Assembly (NCBI GenBank): GCA_900540475.1
Contig: UQGG01000002.1
Location: forward strand, 186,001-250,000
Length of the DNA stretch: 64,000 bases
Source: an uncultured Robinsoniella sp.
GTDB lineage: Bacteria > Bacillota > Clostridia > Lachnospirales > Lachnospiraceae
Direction: 5' to 3'
Made by a program: the position numbers and the translations under genes. Below the pieces are notes generated by a model. That model had not been told where the DNA came from. It saw only the letters and a list, made by a program, of their open reading frames with translations, and searched no databases. Below, in pieces: positions 39,929-50,353 of this stretch; positions within the stretch are counted from its first letter, which is position 1, and every line of letters starts with the position of its first letter.

Positions 39929-41101
39929 TTAGATTCTTGCTACACCAGTTTCTCTTGCAACTTTTGCAACAGCTTCTGCTACTGCCTGTGCAACAGACTT
40001 GTCCAGTGCGCTTGGAATAATATATTCAGCACATAATTTATCATCTGTAACGAAGGATGCAATTGCTTTTGCAGCTGCAATCTTCATTTCATCGTTGATT
40101 TCGCTTGCACGTACATCTAATGCTCCACGGAAGATTCCAGGGAATGCAAGTACGTTGTTGATCTGGTTCGGGAAGTCACTTCTTCCTGTTCCAACTACTG
40201 CAGCTCCTGCTTCTCTTGCAAGGTCTGGCATAATTTCCGGTGTAGGATTAGCCATTGGGAAGAGAATTGGATTTGCATTCATTTTCTTAACCATTTCCGG
40301 TGTTACACATCCAGGTGCAGAAACGCCGATAAATACATCAGCACCAGTTAACATTTCTTCTAAGGTACCTTTGCGGCAGTCTAAGTTTGTGATCTTAGCC
40401 ATTTCTTCTTTTTCCTGGTTCATGTTGTCGCGTCCCTGATAGATTGCGCCCTGTCTGTCACAGAGAACTACATTCTTTAATCCCATAGCGATCAACAATT
40501 TGATAATAGCGATTCCGGCTGCACCAGCTCCGCTTGTAACTACTTTGATTTCTTCGATTTTTTTACCTGTGAGTTTTAATGCATTTAAAAGTGCTGCAAG
40601 TGTAACTACAGCTGTACCATGCTGATCATCATGGAAAATCGGGATATCACAGCAAGCTTTTAATTTTTCTTCGATTTCGAAGCAGCGTGGTGCGGAAATG
40701 TCTTCCAGATTGATTCCGCCGAAGCTTCCAGCAAGTAAACTTACTGTCTTAACAATATCATCAACTTCTTTGGAACGAATGCAAAGCGGAATTGCATCTA
40801 CATCACCAAAAGCTTTGAATAATGCACACTTTCCTTCCATAACCGGCATACCTGCTTCCGGTCCGATATCCCCAAGACCTAAAACAGCAGTTCCGTCTGT
40901 AACAACAGCTACCAGGTTTGAACGTCTTGTGAGATCATAGCTTAAGTTTACGTCTTTCTGGATTTCCAGACAAGGCTGAGCAACACCCGGTGTATATGCT
41001 AAAGATAAGTCGTCCTTATTTTCCAATGGTGCACGGCAGATAACTTCAATCTTACCTTTCCACTCGCGATGTTTTTTTAATGATTCTGATGCGTAATCCA
41101 T
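39929..41101 (-). CDS. NAD(P)-dependent malic enzyme
   Basis: A 390-residue enzyme decarboxylating malate to pyruvate. The N-terminal malic domain has LAYTPGVAQPCLEI and VTDGTAVLGLGDIGPEAGMPVMEGK with the catalytic Lys, and IFHDDQHGTAVVTLAAL with metal-binding Asp residues. The C-terminal Rossmann domain begins VTSGAGAAGIAIIKLL. Length is usual for the short bacterial form. It follows the LDH/MDH-family gene by 24 nt, so the two form an operon in malate/pyruvate metabolism. Confidence 0.95.
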   Translation of the reverse strand: MDYASESLKKHREWKGKIEVICRAPLENKDDLSLAYTPGVAQPCLEIQKDVNLSYDLTRRSNLVAVVTDGTAVLGLGDIGPEAGMPVMEGKCALFKAFGDVDAIPLCIRSKEVDDIVKTVSLLAGSFGGINLEDISAPRCFEIEEKLKACCDIPIFHDDQHGTAVVTLAALLNALKLTGKKIEEIKVVTSGAGAAGIAIIKLLIAMGLKNVVLCDRQGAIYQGRDNMNQEKEEMAKITNLDCRKGTLEEMLTGADVFIGVSAPGCVTPEMVKKMNANPILFPMANPTPEIMPDLAREAGAAVVGTGRSDFPNQINNVLAFPGIFRGALDVRASEINDEMKIAAAKAIASFVTDDKLCAEYIIPSALDKSVAQAVAEAVAKVARETGVARI

Positions 41102-41125
41102 TTTTAATTCCTCCTAGATTGTCTC

Positions 41126-42079
41126 TTAAAATTCAAGAGTTGATATTATATTTTTCAGCACGTTAGCGCTGTTTAATAACTTCTCTACTTCTTCCTCTTT
41201 TAATTGAGGCTCAAGTGTCTTTACAAGACCTGAACTGTTGATGATGCTTGGAATACTTAAGCATACATCTTCCATTCCATACTGTCCGGTCATAAGACTG
41301 GATACTGCCATTACGGTATTACCGCCGCGCAGGATATTATCGCAAAGATAACGTACAGACATAGCTATTGCATAGTTTGTGGCACCCTTATTCTGAATAA
41401 CTTTCGCTCCGGATTCTCTCATATCTTTTTCCATAGCCGCTAAGCTGTCTTCCTGGATAAATTCATCTTCAAATCCTGCTGCTTTCTCATAAGCATCAAT
41501 TGTCATACCTGCAATGCTGACCAAAGACCACGGAACTACGGATGAGTCCCCATGTTCTCCTAAAACATAACCATGAACATTTCTGGAACTGATTCCCAGT
41601 TTTTCTGCTACGATAGAACGTAAACGGCTGGAATCAAGAAGTGTACCGGATCCAATTACCTGATTTGGTGAAAGATTCGTAACTTTTAATGTTGCATATG
41701 TAAGAATGTCTACCGGATTACTTACCAACACATAAATTGCATTTGGCGCATATTCGGCAACCTGAGGCATAACACTTTTGATTATGTCAACGTTAGACTG
41801 TGCAAGTTCGATTCTGGTCTGACCTGGTTTTCTGGCTCTGCCGAGGGTTACGATAACGATATCGGAGCCTGCCACATCTTTATAATCACCTGAATAAATA
41901 TTCACTGAATTTGAGAATGGAGTACCCTGGATAATATCCATTGCTTCTCCTTCTGCTAACTGTTTTGCAATATCAACTAAAACAATTTCAGAACATACGC
42001 CGCCAACGGTCAGCGTATAGGCGATGGAAGATCCCACTCTTCCTGATCCCAGAATACTAATTTTATAGCTGTTACTCAT
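41126..42079 (-). CDS. Lactate/malate dehydrogenase family protein, malate-type specificity loop
   Basis: A 317-residue NAD-dependent 2-hydroxyacid dehydrogenase. It has the dinucleotide fold GSGRVGSSIAYTL, Asp for NAD in IVLVDIA, substrate Arg in LDSSRLRS and the catalytic His in LGEHGDSS. The specificity loop reads RARKPGQTRIEL. In lactate dehydrogenases the position before KPG is Gln (QKPGETR) and in malate dehydrogenases it is Arg. The Arg here and the downstream malic enzyme favour malate/oxaloacetate, although overall similarity would usually yield an L-lactate dehydrogenase name. The leader 42080-42323 shows no further gene. Confidence 0.85.
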   Translation of the reverse strand: MSNSYKISILGSGRVGSSIAYTLTVGGVCSEIVLVDIAKQLAEGEAMDIIQGTPFSNSVNIYSGDYKDVAGSDIVIVTLGRARKPGQTRIELAQSNVDIIKSVMPQVAEYAPNAIYVLVSNPVDILTYATLKVTNLSPNQVIGSGTLLDSSRLRSIVAEKLGISSRNVHGYVLGEHGDSSVVPWSLVSIAGMTIDAYEKAAGFEDEFIQEDSLAAMEKDMRESGAKVIQNKGATNYAIAMSVRYLCDNILRGGNTVMAVSSLMTGQYGMEDVCLSIPSIINSSGLVKTLEPQLKEEEVEKLLNSANVLKNIISTLEF

Positions 42080-42278
42080 CTGTACTTACCTCCACATTTT
42101 AATGTGAAGATAATAACACATTTAGAAATTTTTTACTAGTGCCTTACAGTATTTTCATATAAACTTTACACAAATTTTACAATTCACTTATACCACATTT
42201 TTAGTTACAAATCAACTATGTATTTTTATACACCCCAAAAACAGCGGGAAAATAGCCATTATTCTATGTTATGTAAAC

Positions 42279-42311
42279 AAAAAAAGCAGAAGAATTTTCT
42301 ACCTCCTGCTT
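42279..42311 (-). terminator. Terminator of the DUF1648 gene
   Basis: AAGCAGGAG pairs with CTTCTGCTT around a 10-nt loop and is followed by seven U on the minus strand. Confidence 0.8.
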
Positions 42312-42323
42312 AGTCAAACCATT

Positions 42324-42782
42324 TTATTTTTTTATATTTTTTTGGATTCTATTTTGTTCCCATTTCCAGGACGCCACACCGGATATCACTGCTATTACAC
42401 CACTGATCAGCAGCCCCTGATTAATACCAAGCCAGGATGGGATGGGGATCCCCTGTGCTCCGCAATAAGCCCCTGCTATAAACACAACTTCCATAAGGTT
42501 AAAATATACCAACGTCCCAATGTTCATACCAAATACACCTTCCCTGGATGTTTTCTGCTCTTCAGATGTTTTTTGTGCCTTAAACACTGCTTTGAGAAAC
42601 AGTCCCATAAATCCTGTTAATATGGGCAGAATCAGATAAATAAATTTACTGCCGTAACTGTCCGCTTCCCCCAGGGCATTCCAGTGGACTGCAACTTTAG
42701 CCGGCAGAAAAATGATTGCTGCAATGGCAAGAATAAACGGGACAGTCATCAAAGCTGAGAATATACGATTTTCCAGTTTCAC
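42324..42782 (-). CDS. DUF1648-domain membrane protein (SdpI-like)
   Basis: A 152-residue protein with four transmembrane helices. The loop VHWNALGEADSYGSKFIYLILP matches the DUF1648 pattern found in SdpI-type immunity and regulator proteins of Firmicutes. SdpI proteins protect against a secreted toxic peptide, but no toxin gene is adjacent, so the role is open. It lies downstream of the 42909-44099 gene in the same direction. Confidence 0.82.
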   Translation of the reverse strand: MKLENRIFSALMTVPFILAIAAIIFLPAKVAVHWNALGEADSYGSKFIYLILPILTGFMGLFLKAVFKAQKTSEEQKTSREGVFGMNIGTLVYFNLMEVVFIAGAYCGAQGIPIPSWLGINQGLLISGVIAVISGVASWKWEQNRIQKNIKK

Positions 42783-42908
42783 AGCATATCACTCCTTTAT
42801 TCAATTTCTGCCCCTATTATATCCTGCTGCGGCGTCGTTTTTCAACAGATATTGCCAAGATACAGTTTATACTGTATGAAATACATTGTTCTTCCGATAC
42901 AGCATCTG

Positions 42909-44099
42909 TTACGATGCACTTTCCTGAGCTGAATCGCTGCTTCCGCCTGAGAAGAAATCTTCTTTCATGCTATAATGTTCTTTTACCCGGTCTTTCGTAT
43001 TTTCGATTCCATATACTTCAAAGCCAGTCAGATCCCCGTTTTTATCGCGTGTGGCAAATACATCTACTTCACCGCTGTTCCCACTGGACATGGAACCGCT
43101 AAAACTTTGACCATCCCATACTCCATCCTCAAAATAACGGACCTTTTTCCCATTATAGTAATATTCCTGGTCTTGATCGTCACTTTTTAAACCATTTTTT
43201 TCGTATGCTTTTACCGTTTCATCTGCTATTTTCTGATACACATGGTCTAACTGCAGATAATATCTGCGCTGGATGGATGCTGCTTCTTCAAAGACAGAAT
43301 CCCATTTTTCATAGTCCGCATCATATTGATCAGCTCCATATGTGAGTGCATCCAGGTTATAATAGCAGTCATCCTGTATTGTACTCAATTTATCACATAT
43401 TTTCTGCATAGCGGTTGCCAGACTGTCCAATTCACTGCGAAATTTTGAATTGCTCCAATCTTTTACCTTTATAAGAAGCTCCTTCCAGTCAGCTTCCTTT
43501 TTCTCCATTTCGGCTTTCTGTTTCTGGAATGCCTCATTTACTTCCTGAAAAGATTTTTTTAATGCTTTTTTTCTGGTGTCATCTCCTTTTATGTCTTCCA
43601 GGGCACTTTCATACTCAGCACTCACAGCAGTATCTGCCGCATCTAATCCTGAAACCGACATCTGTTTCATCCAATATGCGTCTGCGTCTCTGGCTGAGCT
43701 GACTTCTCCCACTGCACTGGTTTCATTTACTGCACTGACTTCACCTGCCGGACTGGTCTCATCTATCGCAGTGATTTCACCTGCTGCACTGGCTTCATCC
43801 GCTGCAACAGCCCTCACTGCACAGATTTCATTGACCGTACTGACTGCCCTGGCCGCTCTTGCCCCCCGGGTACTATAGGGGCTGACTTCACTGACTGCAC
43901 TGGTTCCATAGGTCCCGGCTGCTCCATCACTTGCTGCAGCTTCATTTTGTCCGGCTGCAAATGCTGTCACTGCCATCCCAGCCAAAACAACAACTCCACA
44001 GATTCCTCCGATTACTTTGCCTGCATTTTTCACTTTTCCGTTTTGATTATCCGGTCTTTTCAATTCGATGGTTTTGTTTGTTTCGTCGATTTTCTTCAT
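42909..44099 (-). CDS. Membrane-anchored protein with Ala/Val-rich repeats, unknown function
   Basis: A roughly 396-residue protein. A cytoplasmic N-terminus of about 35 residues is followed by one transmembrane helix (VIGGICGVVVLAGMAVTAFAAG), so the rest lies outside. Residues 60-140 are repeats of the type SAVNETSAVGEVS. A coiled-coil/helical region follows (FQEVNEAFQKQKAEMEKKEADWKELL), then a beta-rich part with a Gly-Ser segment. The start is ambiguous: ATG at 44099 follows GGAGG at 11 nt and is preferred, while ATG at 44117 and GTG at 44135 are also in frame. Its promoter shares twin operators with the lipoprotein gene at 1-518. I do not recognise the family. Confidence 0.75.
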   Translation of the reverse strand: MKKIDETNKTIELKRPDNQNGKVKNAGKVIGGICGVVVLAGMAVTAFAAGQNEAAASDGAAGTYGTSAVSEVSPYSTRGARAARAVSTVNEICAVRAVAADEASAAGEITAIDETSPAGEVSAVNETSAVGEVSSARDADAYWMKQMSVSGLDAADTAVSAEYESALEDIKGDDTRKKALKKSFQEVNEAFQKQKAEMEKKEADWKELLIKVKDWSNSKFRSELDSLATAMQKICDKLSTIQDDCYYNLDALTYGADQYDADYEKWDSVFEEAASIQRRYYLQLDHVYQKIADETVKAYEKNGLKSDDQDQEYYYNGKKVRYFEDGVWDGQSFSGSMSSGNSGEVDVFATRDKNGDLTGFEVYGIENTKDRVKEHYSMKEDFFSGGSSDSAQESAS

Positions 44100-44157
44100 T
44101 TTGTTGATTTCCTCCATTTCGTAAGTTTCTTCCACTTCGATGATTTCTTATATTTTG

Positions 44158-44214
44158 TTCTATTGCAATAGAATATCTTGTTTTCATTCTACTATGATAG
44201 AATAAATTTGTCAA
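44158..44214 (-). promoter_or_regulatory. Promoter with twin palindromic operators (second occurrence)
   Basis: On the minus strand TTGACA (44209-44214), 17 bp, TAGAAT (44186-44191). Palindrome B (44186-44203, ATTCTACTATGATAGAAT) covers the spacer and -10. Palindrome A (44158-44173, TTCTATTGCAATAGAA) lies downstream. Centre spacing is 29 bp, identical to the site at 541-598. Confidence 0.8.
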
Positions 44215-44271
44215 CATTATATTTTTTACTTCCTCCACTTAACGGAACAAACCTCTCTCTGTTCTTTGTAA

Positions 44272-44315
44272 CGCAGAAAAGAGGCCCCTGCAATCACTGC
44301 AGGAAGCCCCTTCTC
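44272..44315 (-). terminator. Terminator of the GH84 gene
   Basis: GGGGCTTCCTGCA pairs with TGCAGGGGCCTC with a small bulge, followed by CTTTTCT on the minus strand, directly after the GH84 stop. Confidence 0.75.
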
Positions 44316-44323
44316 ATCTTTGA

Positions 44324-47300
44324 TTATTTATTATTAATTTTAACCTTTTTTACACTGGAATAGCTGCTGTATATTTTTTTGCTGCCGACTCTCTTGTATC
44401 TTTTGATTTTGAAACGGTAAGTCGTTCCTTTTTTGAGCCCGGACTTTTTCAGGCTGGAAGCTGATTTGGATTTGGAAGCAATCTTAGTATATTTTTTCTT
44501 ATTTTCAGCCTTCATATAAATCTCTACTCCATCGCACCTTGATGTTTTCTTCCAGGTAATCTTCACCTTTTTACTGCCGGCCTGGCTTACTTTTAACGAT
44601 GGTTTTGCAGGTGCGCTTGCCGTCTTCAAATTGTCGGAAAAACTGCCTTCTTTTACTTCCGAACCGATTTGATTGTATGCCTTTACTCTATAACTGTAAT
44701 TTGTTCCTTCTTTCAGTCCCGTATTTTTATAGCTGGTAGAAGTCGTGGTTTTAATCTTTTTCCATTCATTCCTGCGGCTGTCATAACGGTATACATGGTA
44801 TCCTTTGGCATTCGCAGCCTTTTCCCAGGTAATTTTAATACTCTTGGTTTTATTGTAAGACGTCTTTAAGCCTGTTACTTTGGCTGGTACCTCCACAATC
44901 TGTTTCCAATGGGCATATACCGTTATATTAGAGGTGACCCTGGTGGATGACGTAAACTGTGCACCACCGTCCGCTGCCGTAAACCATCCCAGGAACTGAT
45001 AACCGCTTCTGGATGCAGTTGGCAGAACGGATATCACGCTTCCCTCATTTACGGTTATGCCTGATGTACTGGTGTTGCCGCCATTTCCATGGAAGTTCAC
45101 CACATATGTGGGAATGGGCTTTTTGCCCCAGACTGCAGTAAAGGTAATATCCTGGATCAATCTATACTCGCTGCCAGGCTGATAGGTGTTCATACCATCG
45201 TTCCATCCCTGGAACACAAATCCATCTCTTGTATAACTGTTTTCCGGAAGGATAAAGGAACTTCCCGCCAGAACGGTTACCGGTTCCGGAGATTCACCCG
45301 TAGCGCCGTCTCCTCCTTCAAAATATGCTGTCACTTCAGTCTCCGGAACATCACTGATCCATTCTGCCGTAAATACGGTATCCATGCCCGGAATATGATA
45401 AGTATCACCCGGCTGATAGATGCCGTTTCCGTCATTCCAGCCGTTAAATGCAAATCCTTCTTTTACAAAAGTATTGTCCGGTAAAGTTACCTGTGCCCCT
45501 TCTTCACCGGTAATGGAAACCGGTGCCTCACCAAGTGCTCCTTCACCGCCTTCAAAGGATAATGTATAAATCTCCGGGATTACTTCCTGCCACTGTGCCG
45601 TAAATATAACATCATAGGATGGAACCGTATAAGAATCCCCAGGCTGATAAATTTCATCACCATCTGCCCATCCTGTAAATGTGAAGCCCTCTCTTGTGTA
45701 GGTATTATCCGGAAGTGTGATCTGCTCCCCTTCCTTAGCTGTCATGGATTCCGGTGCTTCTCCCACTGTTCCTTCGCCGCCTTCAAAACTCACACGGTAA
45801 ATCTGTTCTTCCTCATCCGGAATAATCTCATACACATAGAATTCCGCAGCCGAGATAAATTTGTCATTACCGGAGTCCCCTCTGGTGGACGTTGCCCGGA
45901 TTTGAATTCTTCTGGCATTTAAAGTATTGAATACCACTTCTTTTTTAGTGTCGTTATCACTCCAGGTTCCGGTACCTCCCGGCACTTCCCTGAAATCATC
46001 CCCGTTTTCCGTAGGGCTGTAATAAAGCTTGTATCCCAGGATTCTTCCATTGATGTTATTTGATCTCGGTACATATTCCAGTTTGCGGAGAATGCGGTTT
46101 TTACCCACATCAATGGTAAATTCATTGCGGACATTTCCCGGAATATCCGGTTTCGCCGCTGCACTTCCCGACCAGTTGCTGTGCCAGTAGGTAGTTTCAT
46201 TGCCGTCTACTGCCTGGTCTGCATTGCCGTCGGTACCGCTGCCTTCCTGGCTTCCCGCCGTGGCGCTTAATTCACCGGAGTTGATCTTGGTAAGTGTTCC
46301 CTTGATTACAAGGGCATTCACTGCCTCGGCAAGCTCCGCCAGTTTTTCATCCAGTTCTTTCTGTTTTACTCCTTCTTTACCCAGTGATTCTTCTGCCGCA
46401 GCGACAGCCTGGGTTACAGCCTGGTAAGAATCTTCTGTGTACAGCTTAGCATCCAGTTCTTTTGCTTTGTCCACTGCTTCCTGAAGCTCTGTCCGGTCAG
46501 CCGGTATATCTTCCAGTTTTTCAAACGCATCGGTAAGTGCCGACAAGGCAGCTGCCACCTCATCCTGGGAAGCTTCTGCATAACCGATTACACCTTCTGC
46601 GTCATCAATGGCATTTTTCAAAGCAGCATAGCTTTCTTTGGTGTAGTATTTTCCGTCAATCGCCAAAGCTTGTGTATATTTTTCAATTAAGGAAGACTTA
46701 TCTGCCGGTATCACAGGATCCGGCTCTGCCGTTACCAGATACATCTCATGGAGTTCCGGTGCTGTTTGGCTCCAGGATATTTTTATCTCAAATACATTAC
46801 TGACATCCTGTCCCAAATCCTCGAATACGTTCAGGCTCTTGTCCAGTGTGCCAATGCTCTTCCATGCATCTTTGCCGTAACGTACGGAAACATCTGCTTT
46901 TGAAATGGTATTAGGACTTTGCAAAATGGTAATGCCTGTCACATTGGTATTGCCTGACACCCGGTAAGTAAGGCTTCCTTCTCCTTCTTTTTTAGAGGAT
47001 CGATAGGTTGTAGACACGTCATTATCGGTAAGATAAGAGGGGCGGTGTCCTTTTTCTTCCACATCGGTAGTCACAAATGAAGGGTTATTTTCCACGGGTA
47101 TATACTCGTTGTCATTGATCTCAATCTCATTAAAACGGATCCATCTTGCATTATAATCTTTGGTCACTGATATCTTAATATATCTTGCATCCTGATTTAC
47201 CGGCTCTGCCGTTGATAACGTGTAATAAGAAATTTCGTGATCCGGGAAACATTCATCAATCGTTACCTGACCCGGATCTTTATCCGGATTGCCAATTGTC

Positions 47301-50293
47301 AGGATATCGGTCCAGTTTTCCAGATCTGCAGAAACAGATATCTTTCCATTGCGGATAAAATCCACTTCACTGTCATGCTGTACCATTTTCAGTTTTTTCA
47401 AAGGAATTGTCTGGCCCAGGTCATAGATAATATACTGGCCTTCCTTCTGTGATACACTGAAGTTTGCCTTTGTGCTCCGGTCCCCGTCTACTGCCTGATC
47501 CCCATTGGTAATAGCCGATGCCTGAATATTGGACTCCATAAATTGGGGTGCTGCAATTTCTTTTGATCTTATGGTAAACCGAGACAGCTGGAAAGTAACC
47601 GGATCCTTGCTGCTGTTGATGAGGCGGATATACCTTGCATCCAGTCCTCCGGTCAGATTGCCGGGATCCACTGTCTGCCATTCGGTTCCGTTGACAGAGG
47701 CTTCCATCGTCAGTTTATCCTGTTGGGTGTACGCTGCATTTATTTCCATTAGATTTCGGATTCTGGGAAGCATAATACCCAGATACTGGTTCTTCCCAAG
47801 CGTAATATTACGGTCATTTACAGCTAAGTCAGCTGTATCGGCTGTAGTAGTAACACTTCTTCGGCTTAAAGATGCCACATTTGTATAGGCTACTGTGGAA
47901 GGCAGCACTTCACCTTCGCTTACCGCAAATTCCCGTACCGCCAGCCATTTCCCTGTGGCTGCCTTTGCTCTTACTCTCACATATCTCGCCTTAATTCCAA
48001 GCTCTTCCGCGTTAAAATAAATATCCCGCTTATCTTTATAAGACTCCAGTTCCGTATAGTTTTCTCCATCCAGGGAATATTCCAGTACAGCACTTGATAT
48101 CAGATCTGACTGCGCCGTAGTGGTTCCACCCTGGAGGTATTTAATGGTTCCAAGGGTTACTTCCCTTCCAAGGTCAAGACCCAGCCAGCCCCCTGCCGGA
48201 AAAGAATCATTTGGCGTAGTTTTGAACCAGGCAAAGGTAGTATCATCCTTATCGGTCGCCTTTTCTTCTGTATATTCATTATAAGTGCCGTTAATCCCGT
48301 CTGATTTCATCAGTTCTGCATCCAGCGGCACAAACGGTCTTGTCTTATCCGCATTTGGATTTACAACGCTGTTTACTTTTGGACCTAGTACATCAGACAT
48401 GTTCTTCACAAATGGAATCAGGCGTTTTGCCCCTGCTTCTACATTTGGGACAGCATCGATATTTACCACCGGACATTGTCTGGACAAACCGTAGTAACTG
48501 GATGCTTCCGAGAAGTAGCTCCATACATTTTCATAGTCATTATTTTCATAGGCGATTGCTGTATTGATATAATTGATTGCTGCTTTCGCCAGATATCTCA
48601 GGGAATCTGTCCAGGGTGAAAGCTGTGCCTTAAGGTTTTCATTTTGGGAATCCCGTTCAAATGCATCTGCCGCATCTGCTATTTTCTGGAATTCTTCCAC
48701 CAGACGGCTTCCCTTTTCCTGAATGGATGCCCCGGATTGATACAGGGTCATAAATTCTTCCAGCAGTGGTGCCAGTTCTTCCGATTCTCCCAGGACCAGT
48801 CCATGCCCGTTTGGTGCCGGATCTGATAAATGCTTCGCCATGGTATGTAACGCCTGGGAAGCGTCCGGTTCCACGTATTTAAAGGAATCCGCCCAACTCT
48901 TGTCCCGATTGAAGCCCTGAATGTTCCAGGCATAATCAGCAACTGCAAAAATCGCAACCTTGGATGGCTCTGACTGCTGCATCGGATTGGTAATTACACC
49001 TGCCAGGTTTGTAACATCTGTATTGAGCATCTCGCCCTTTCCCATGAGCATGCGCACTTTATTAATATCATTTACCGGCCAGTTCAGCCAAAACAGCGGT
49101 TTTCTTCCCGCCTTTGCATCGGATGTAAGGCCATTTACAAACCCATCCACCGTTTCTTTTGTAACATGTCCGCAGACACTCTGCCCCGTCCAGAAAAAGT
49201 CTACATCGTCGTTCACCAGTTGATTTGCATTTCTTAAATTGGTCCAGCTGTATCCTGCAAAAGCCCAGTTATATTCCGGCGGGCAGTAGAGAATATCTTC
49301 TACATCGTTTTTACTCTTGCACCAGTCCGTCAGATCATTGAGCAGGTTGGCAATAAGATTTACGGACACTCCGCCTGCATCATCTGCCAGCACCCCAAAA
49401 CGGCGTACTCCTGCATCATAGAGCTGCTGGAATTTCTTTTTAATGGTTGCCAGACTGTCATCATAATTGCTCTCCGTAATACGGTCACTCATAAAAGGAT
49501 GGATGGTCCAGACAAATTCACACTTGGATTCCCTGCCTACCTCTGCCATCTCTCTGATTTCAGCCAGTTTTTCTTCCGGATACATTTCTCTCCATTTGGA
49601 ATTGTGGTAGGGATCATCCTTTGGAGCAAATACATAAGCGTTGCATTTGATTTCCCCGCCGAATTTCATAAGATTCATGCGGTCTTCATTGGACCAGGGC
49701 AATCCATAGTACCCTTCAATAAATCCCCGCAGCCCGGTGTCAGAAAAGTCTGTAACCGTAAAATTCTGCAGCTGTTTTCCAGTGATCTGGCGCAATACCA
49801 TTTTCAGTGTGGATAACGCATAAAAAGCAGCATTGGTATCTTTCCCAACGGCTGCAATGGTATTGTCCTGCGCGGTTAACACATAGGCATCTGTCTGATT
49901 AAAATGATCATCCGTAACTGCCGTATGGTCTGCGGCAAACTGGTCCGCAGCATCTTTCGGTCCTTCTGAGCGGTGAATGCCTATCAGTAAATTAGTTTTC
50001 CCACTAGCGGATGCATCCGTAACCACATGCGTTACATTTGCAGTCTTCAGAACATCGTCCACTTTATCTTTTGTTGCCTGGTCTATACCCTCACCAAATA
50101 TAACATTTACTTCATCTGACAGCGTAAAACTGCCATCCGGATATTCCACGTCATGAGGCGTGGGATATATTTCATATGCTGCGTTTTCTGCAGCCGATAC
50201 CTGAAGCGTTTCAGAAATCCCACTTAGCTGCACCGATGTCATGGTCATTACAATAATCAGTAAAAAACTAAGTGCTTTTCTCAATCTTTTCAT
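44324..50293 (-). CDS. Secreted GH84 beta-N-acetylglucosaminidase, multidomain
   Basis: A 1989-residue exported enzyme. Order: signal peptide (1-35); N-terminal alpha/beta domain; GH84 barrel from about 185 with GFIEGYYGLPWS and the catalytic Asp pair in FGVLADDAGG; helical bundle to 640; several F5/8-type C (CBM32-like) modules between 670 and 1200; FIVAR-like helical repeats about 1215-1360; another F5/8C about 1370-1500; three near-identical InlB/Listeria-Bacteroides repeats plus a fourth divergent one (about 1515-1790); two fibronectin III domains to the end. It resembles NagJ-type enzymes that strip GlcNAc from mucin glycans and O-GlcNAc. No LPxTG motif ends the protein. The start follows GGGGG. 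Confidence 0.93.
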   Translation of the reverse strand: MKRLRKALSFLLIIVMTMTSVQLSGISETLQVSAAENAAYEIYPTPHDVEYPDGSFTLSDEVNVIFGEGIDQATKDKVDDVLKTANVTHVVTDASASGKTNLLIGIHRSEGPKDAADQFAADHTAVTDDHFNQTDAYVLTAQDNTIAAVGKDTNAAFYALSTLKMVLRQITGKQLQNFTVTDFSDTGLRGFIEGYYGLPWSNEDRMNLMKFGGEIKCNAYVFAPKDDPYHNSKWREMYPEEKLAEIREMAEVGRESKCEFVWTIHPFMSDRITESNYDDSLATIKKKFQQLYDAGVRRFGVLADDAGGVSVNLIANLLNDLTDWCKSKNDVEDILYCPPEYNWAFAGYSWTNLRNANQLVNDDVDFFWTGQSVCGHVTKETVDGFVNGLTSDAKAGRKPLFWLNWPVNDINKVRMLMGKGEMLNTDVTNLAGVITNPMQQSEPSKVAIFAVADYAWNIQGFNRDKSWADSFKYVEPDASQALHTMAKHLSDPAPNGHGLVLGESEELAPLLEEFMTLYQSGASIQEKGSRLVEEFQKIADAADAFERDSQNENLKAQLSPWTDSLRYLAKAAINYINTAIAYENNDYENVWSYFSEASSYYGLSRQCPVVNIDAVPNVEAGAKRLIPFVKNMSDVLGPKVNSVVNPNADKTRPFVPLDAELMKSDGINGTYNEYTEEKATDKDDTTFAWFKTTPNDSFPAGGWLGLDLGREVTLGTIKYLQGGTTTAQSDLISSAVLEYSLDGENYTELESYKDKRDIYFNAEELGIKARYVRVRAKAATGKWLAVREFAVSEGEVLPSTVAYTNVASLSRRSVTTTADTADLAVNDRNITLGKNQYLGIMLPRIRNLMEINAAYTQQDKLTMEASVNGTEWQTVDPGNLTGGLDARYIRLINSSKDPVTFQLSRFTIRSKEIAAPQFMESNIQASAITNGDQAVDGDRSTKANFSVSQKEGQYIIYDLGQTIPLKKLKMVQHDSEVDFIRNGKISVSADLENWTDILTIGNPDKDPGQVTIDECFPDHEISYYTLSTAEPVNQDARYIKISVTKDYNARWIRFNEIEINDNEYIPVENNPSFVTTDVEEKGHRPSYLTDNDVSTTYRSSKKEGEGSLTYRVSGNTNVTGITILQSPNTISKADVSVRYGKDAWKSIGTLDKSLNVFEDLGQDVSNVFEIKISWSQTAPELHEMYLVTAEPDPVIPADKSSLIEKYTQALAIDGKYYTKESYAALKNAIDDAEGVIGYAEASQDEVAAALSALTDAFEKLEDIPADRTELQEAVDKAKELDAKLYTEDSYQAVTQAVAAAEESLGKEGVKQKELDEKLAELAEAVNALVIKGTLTKINSGELSATAGSQEGSGTDGNADQAVDGNETTYWHSNWSGSAAAKPDIPGNVRNEFTIDVGKNRILRKLEYVPRSNNINGRILGYKLYYSPTENGDDFREVPGGTGTWSDNDTKKEVVFNTLNARRIQIRATSTRGDSGNDKFISAAEFYVYEIIPDEEEQIYRVSFEGGEGTVGEAPESMTAKEGEQITLPDNTYTREGFTFTGWADGDEIYQPGDSYTVPSYDVIFTAQWQEVIPEIYTLSFEGGEGALGEAPVSITGEEGAQVTLPDNTFVKEGFAFNGWNDGNGIYQPGDTYHIPGMDTVFTAEWISDVPETEVTAYFEGGDGATGESPEPVTVLAGSSFILPENSYTRDGFVFQGWNDGMNTYQPGSEYRLIQDITFTAVWGKKPIPTYVVNFHGNGGNTSTSGITVNEGSVISVLPTASRSGYQFLGWFTAADGGAQFTSSTRVTSNITVYAHWKQIVEVPAKVTGLKTSYNKTKSIKITWEKAANAKGYHVYRYDSRRNEWKKIKTTTSTSYKNTGLKEGTNYSYRVKAYNQIGSEVKEGSFSDNLKTASAPAKPSLKVSQAGSKKVKITWKKTSRCDGVEIYMKAENKKKYTKIASKSKSASSLKKSGLKKGTTYRFKIKRYKRVGSKKIYSSYSSVKKVKINNK

Positions 50294-50353
50294 TCTTAAT
50301 CCCCCTGTTTTATCGATTCATCTGCCGGATTTGTCAAATAACCCTGTCCGAAA

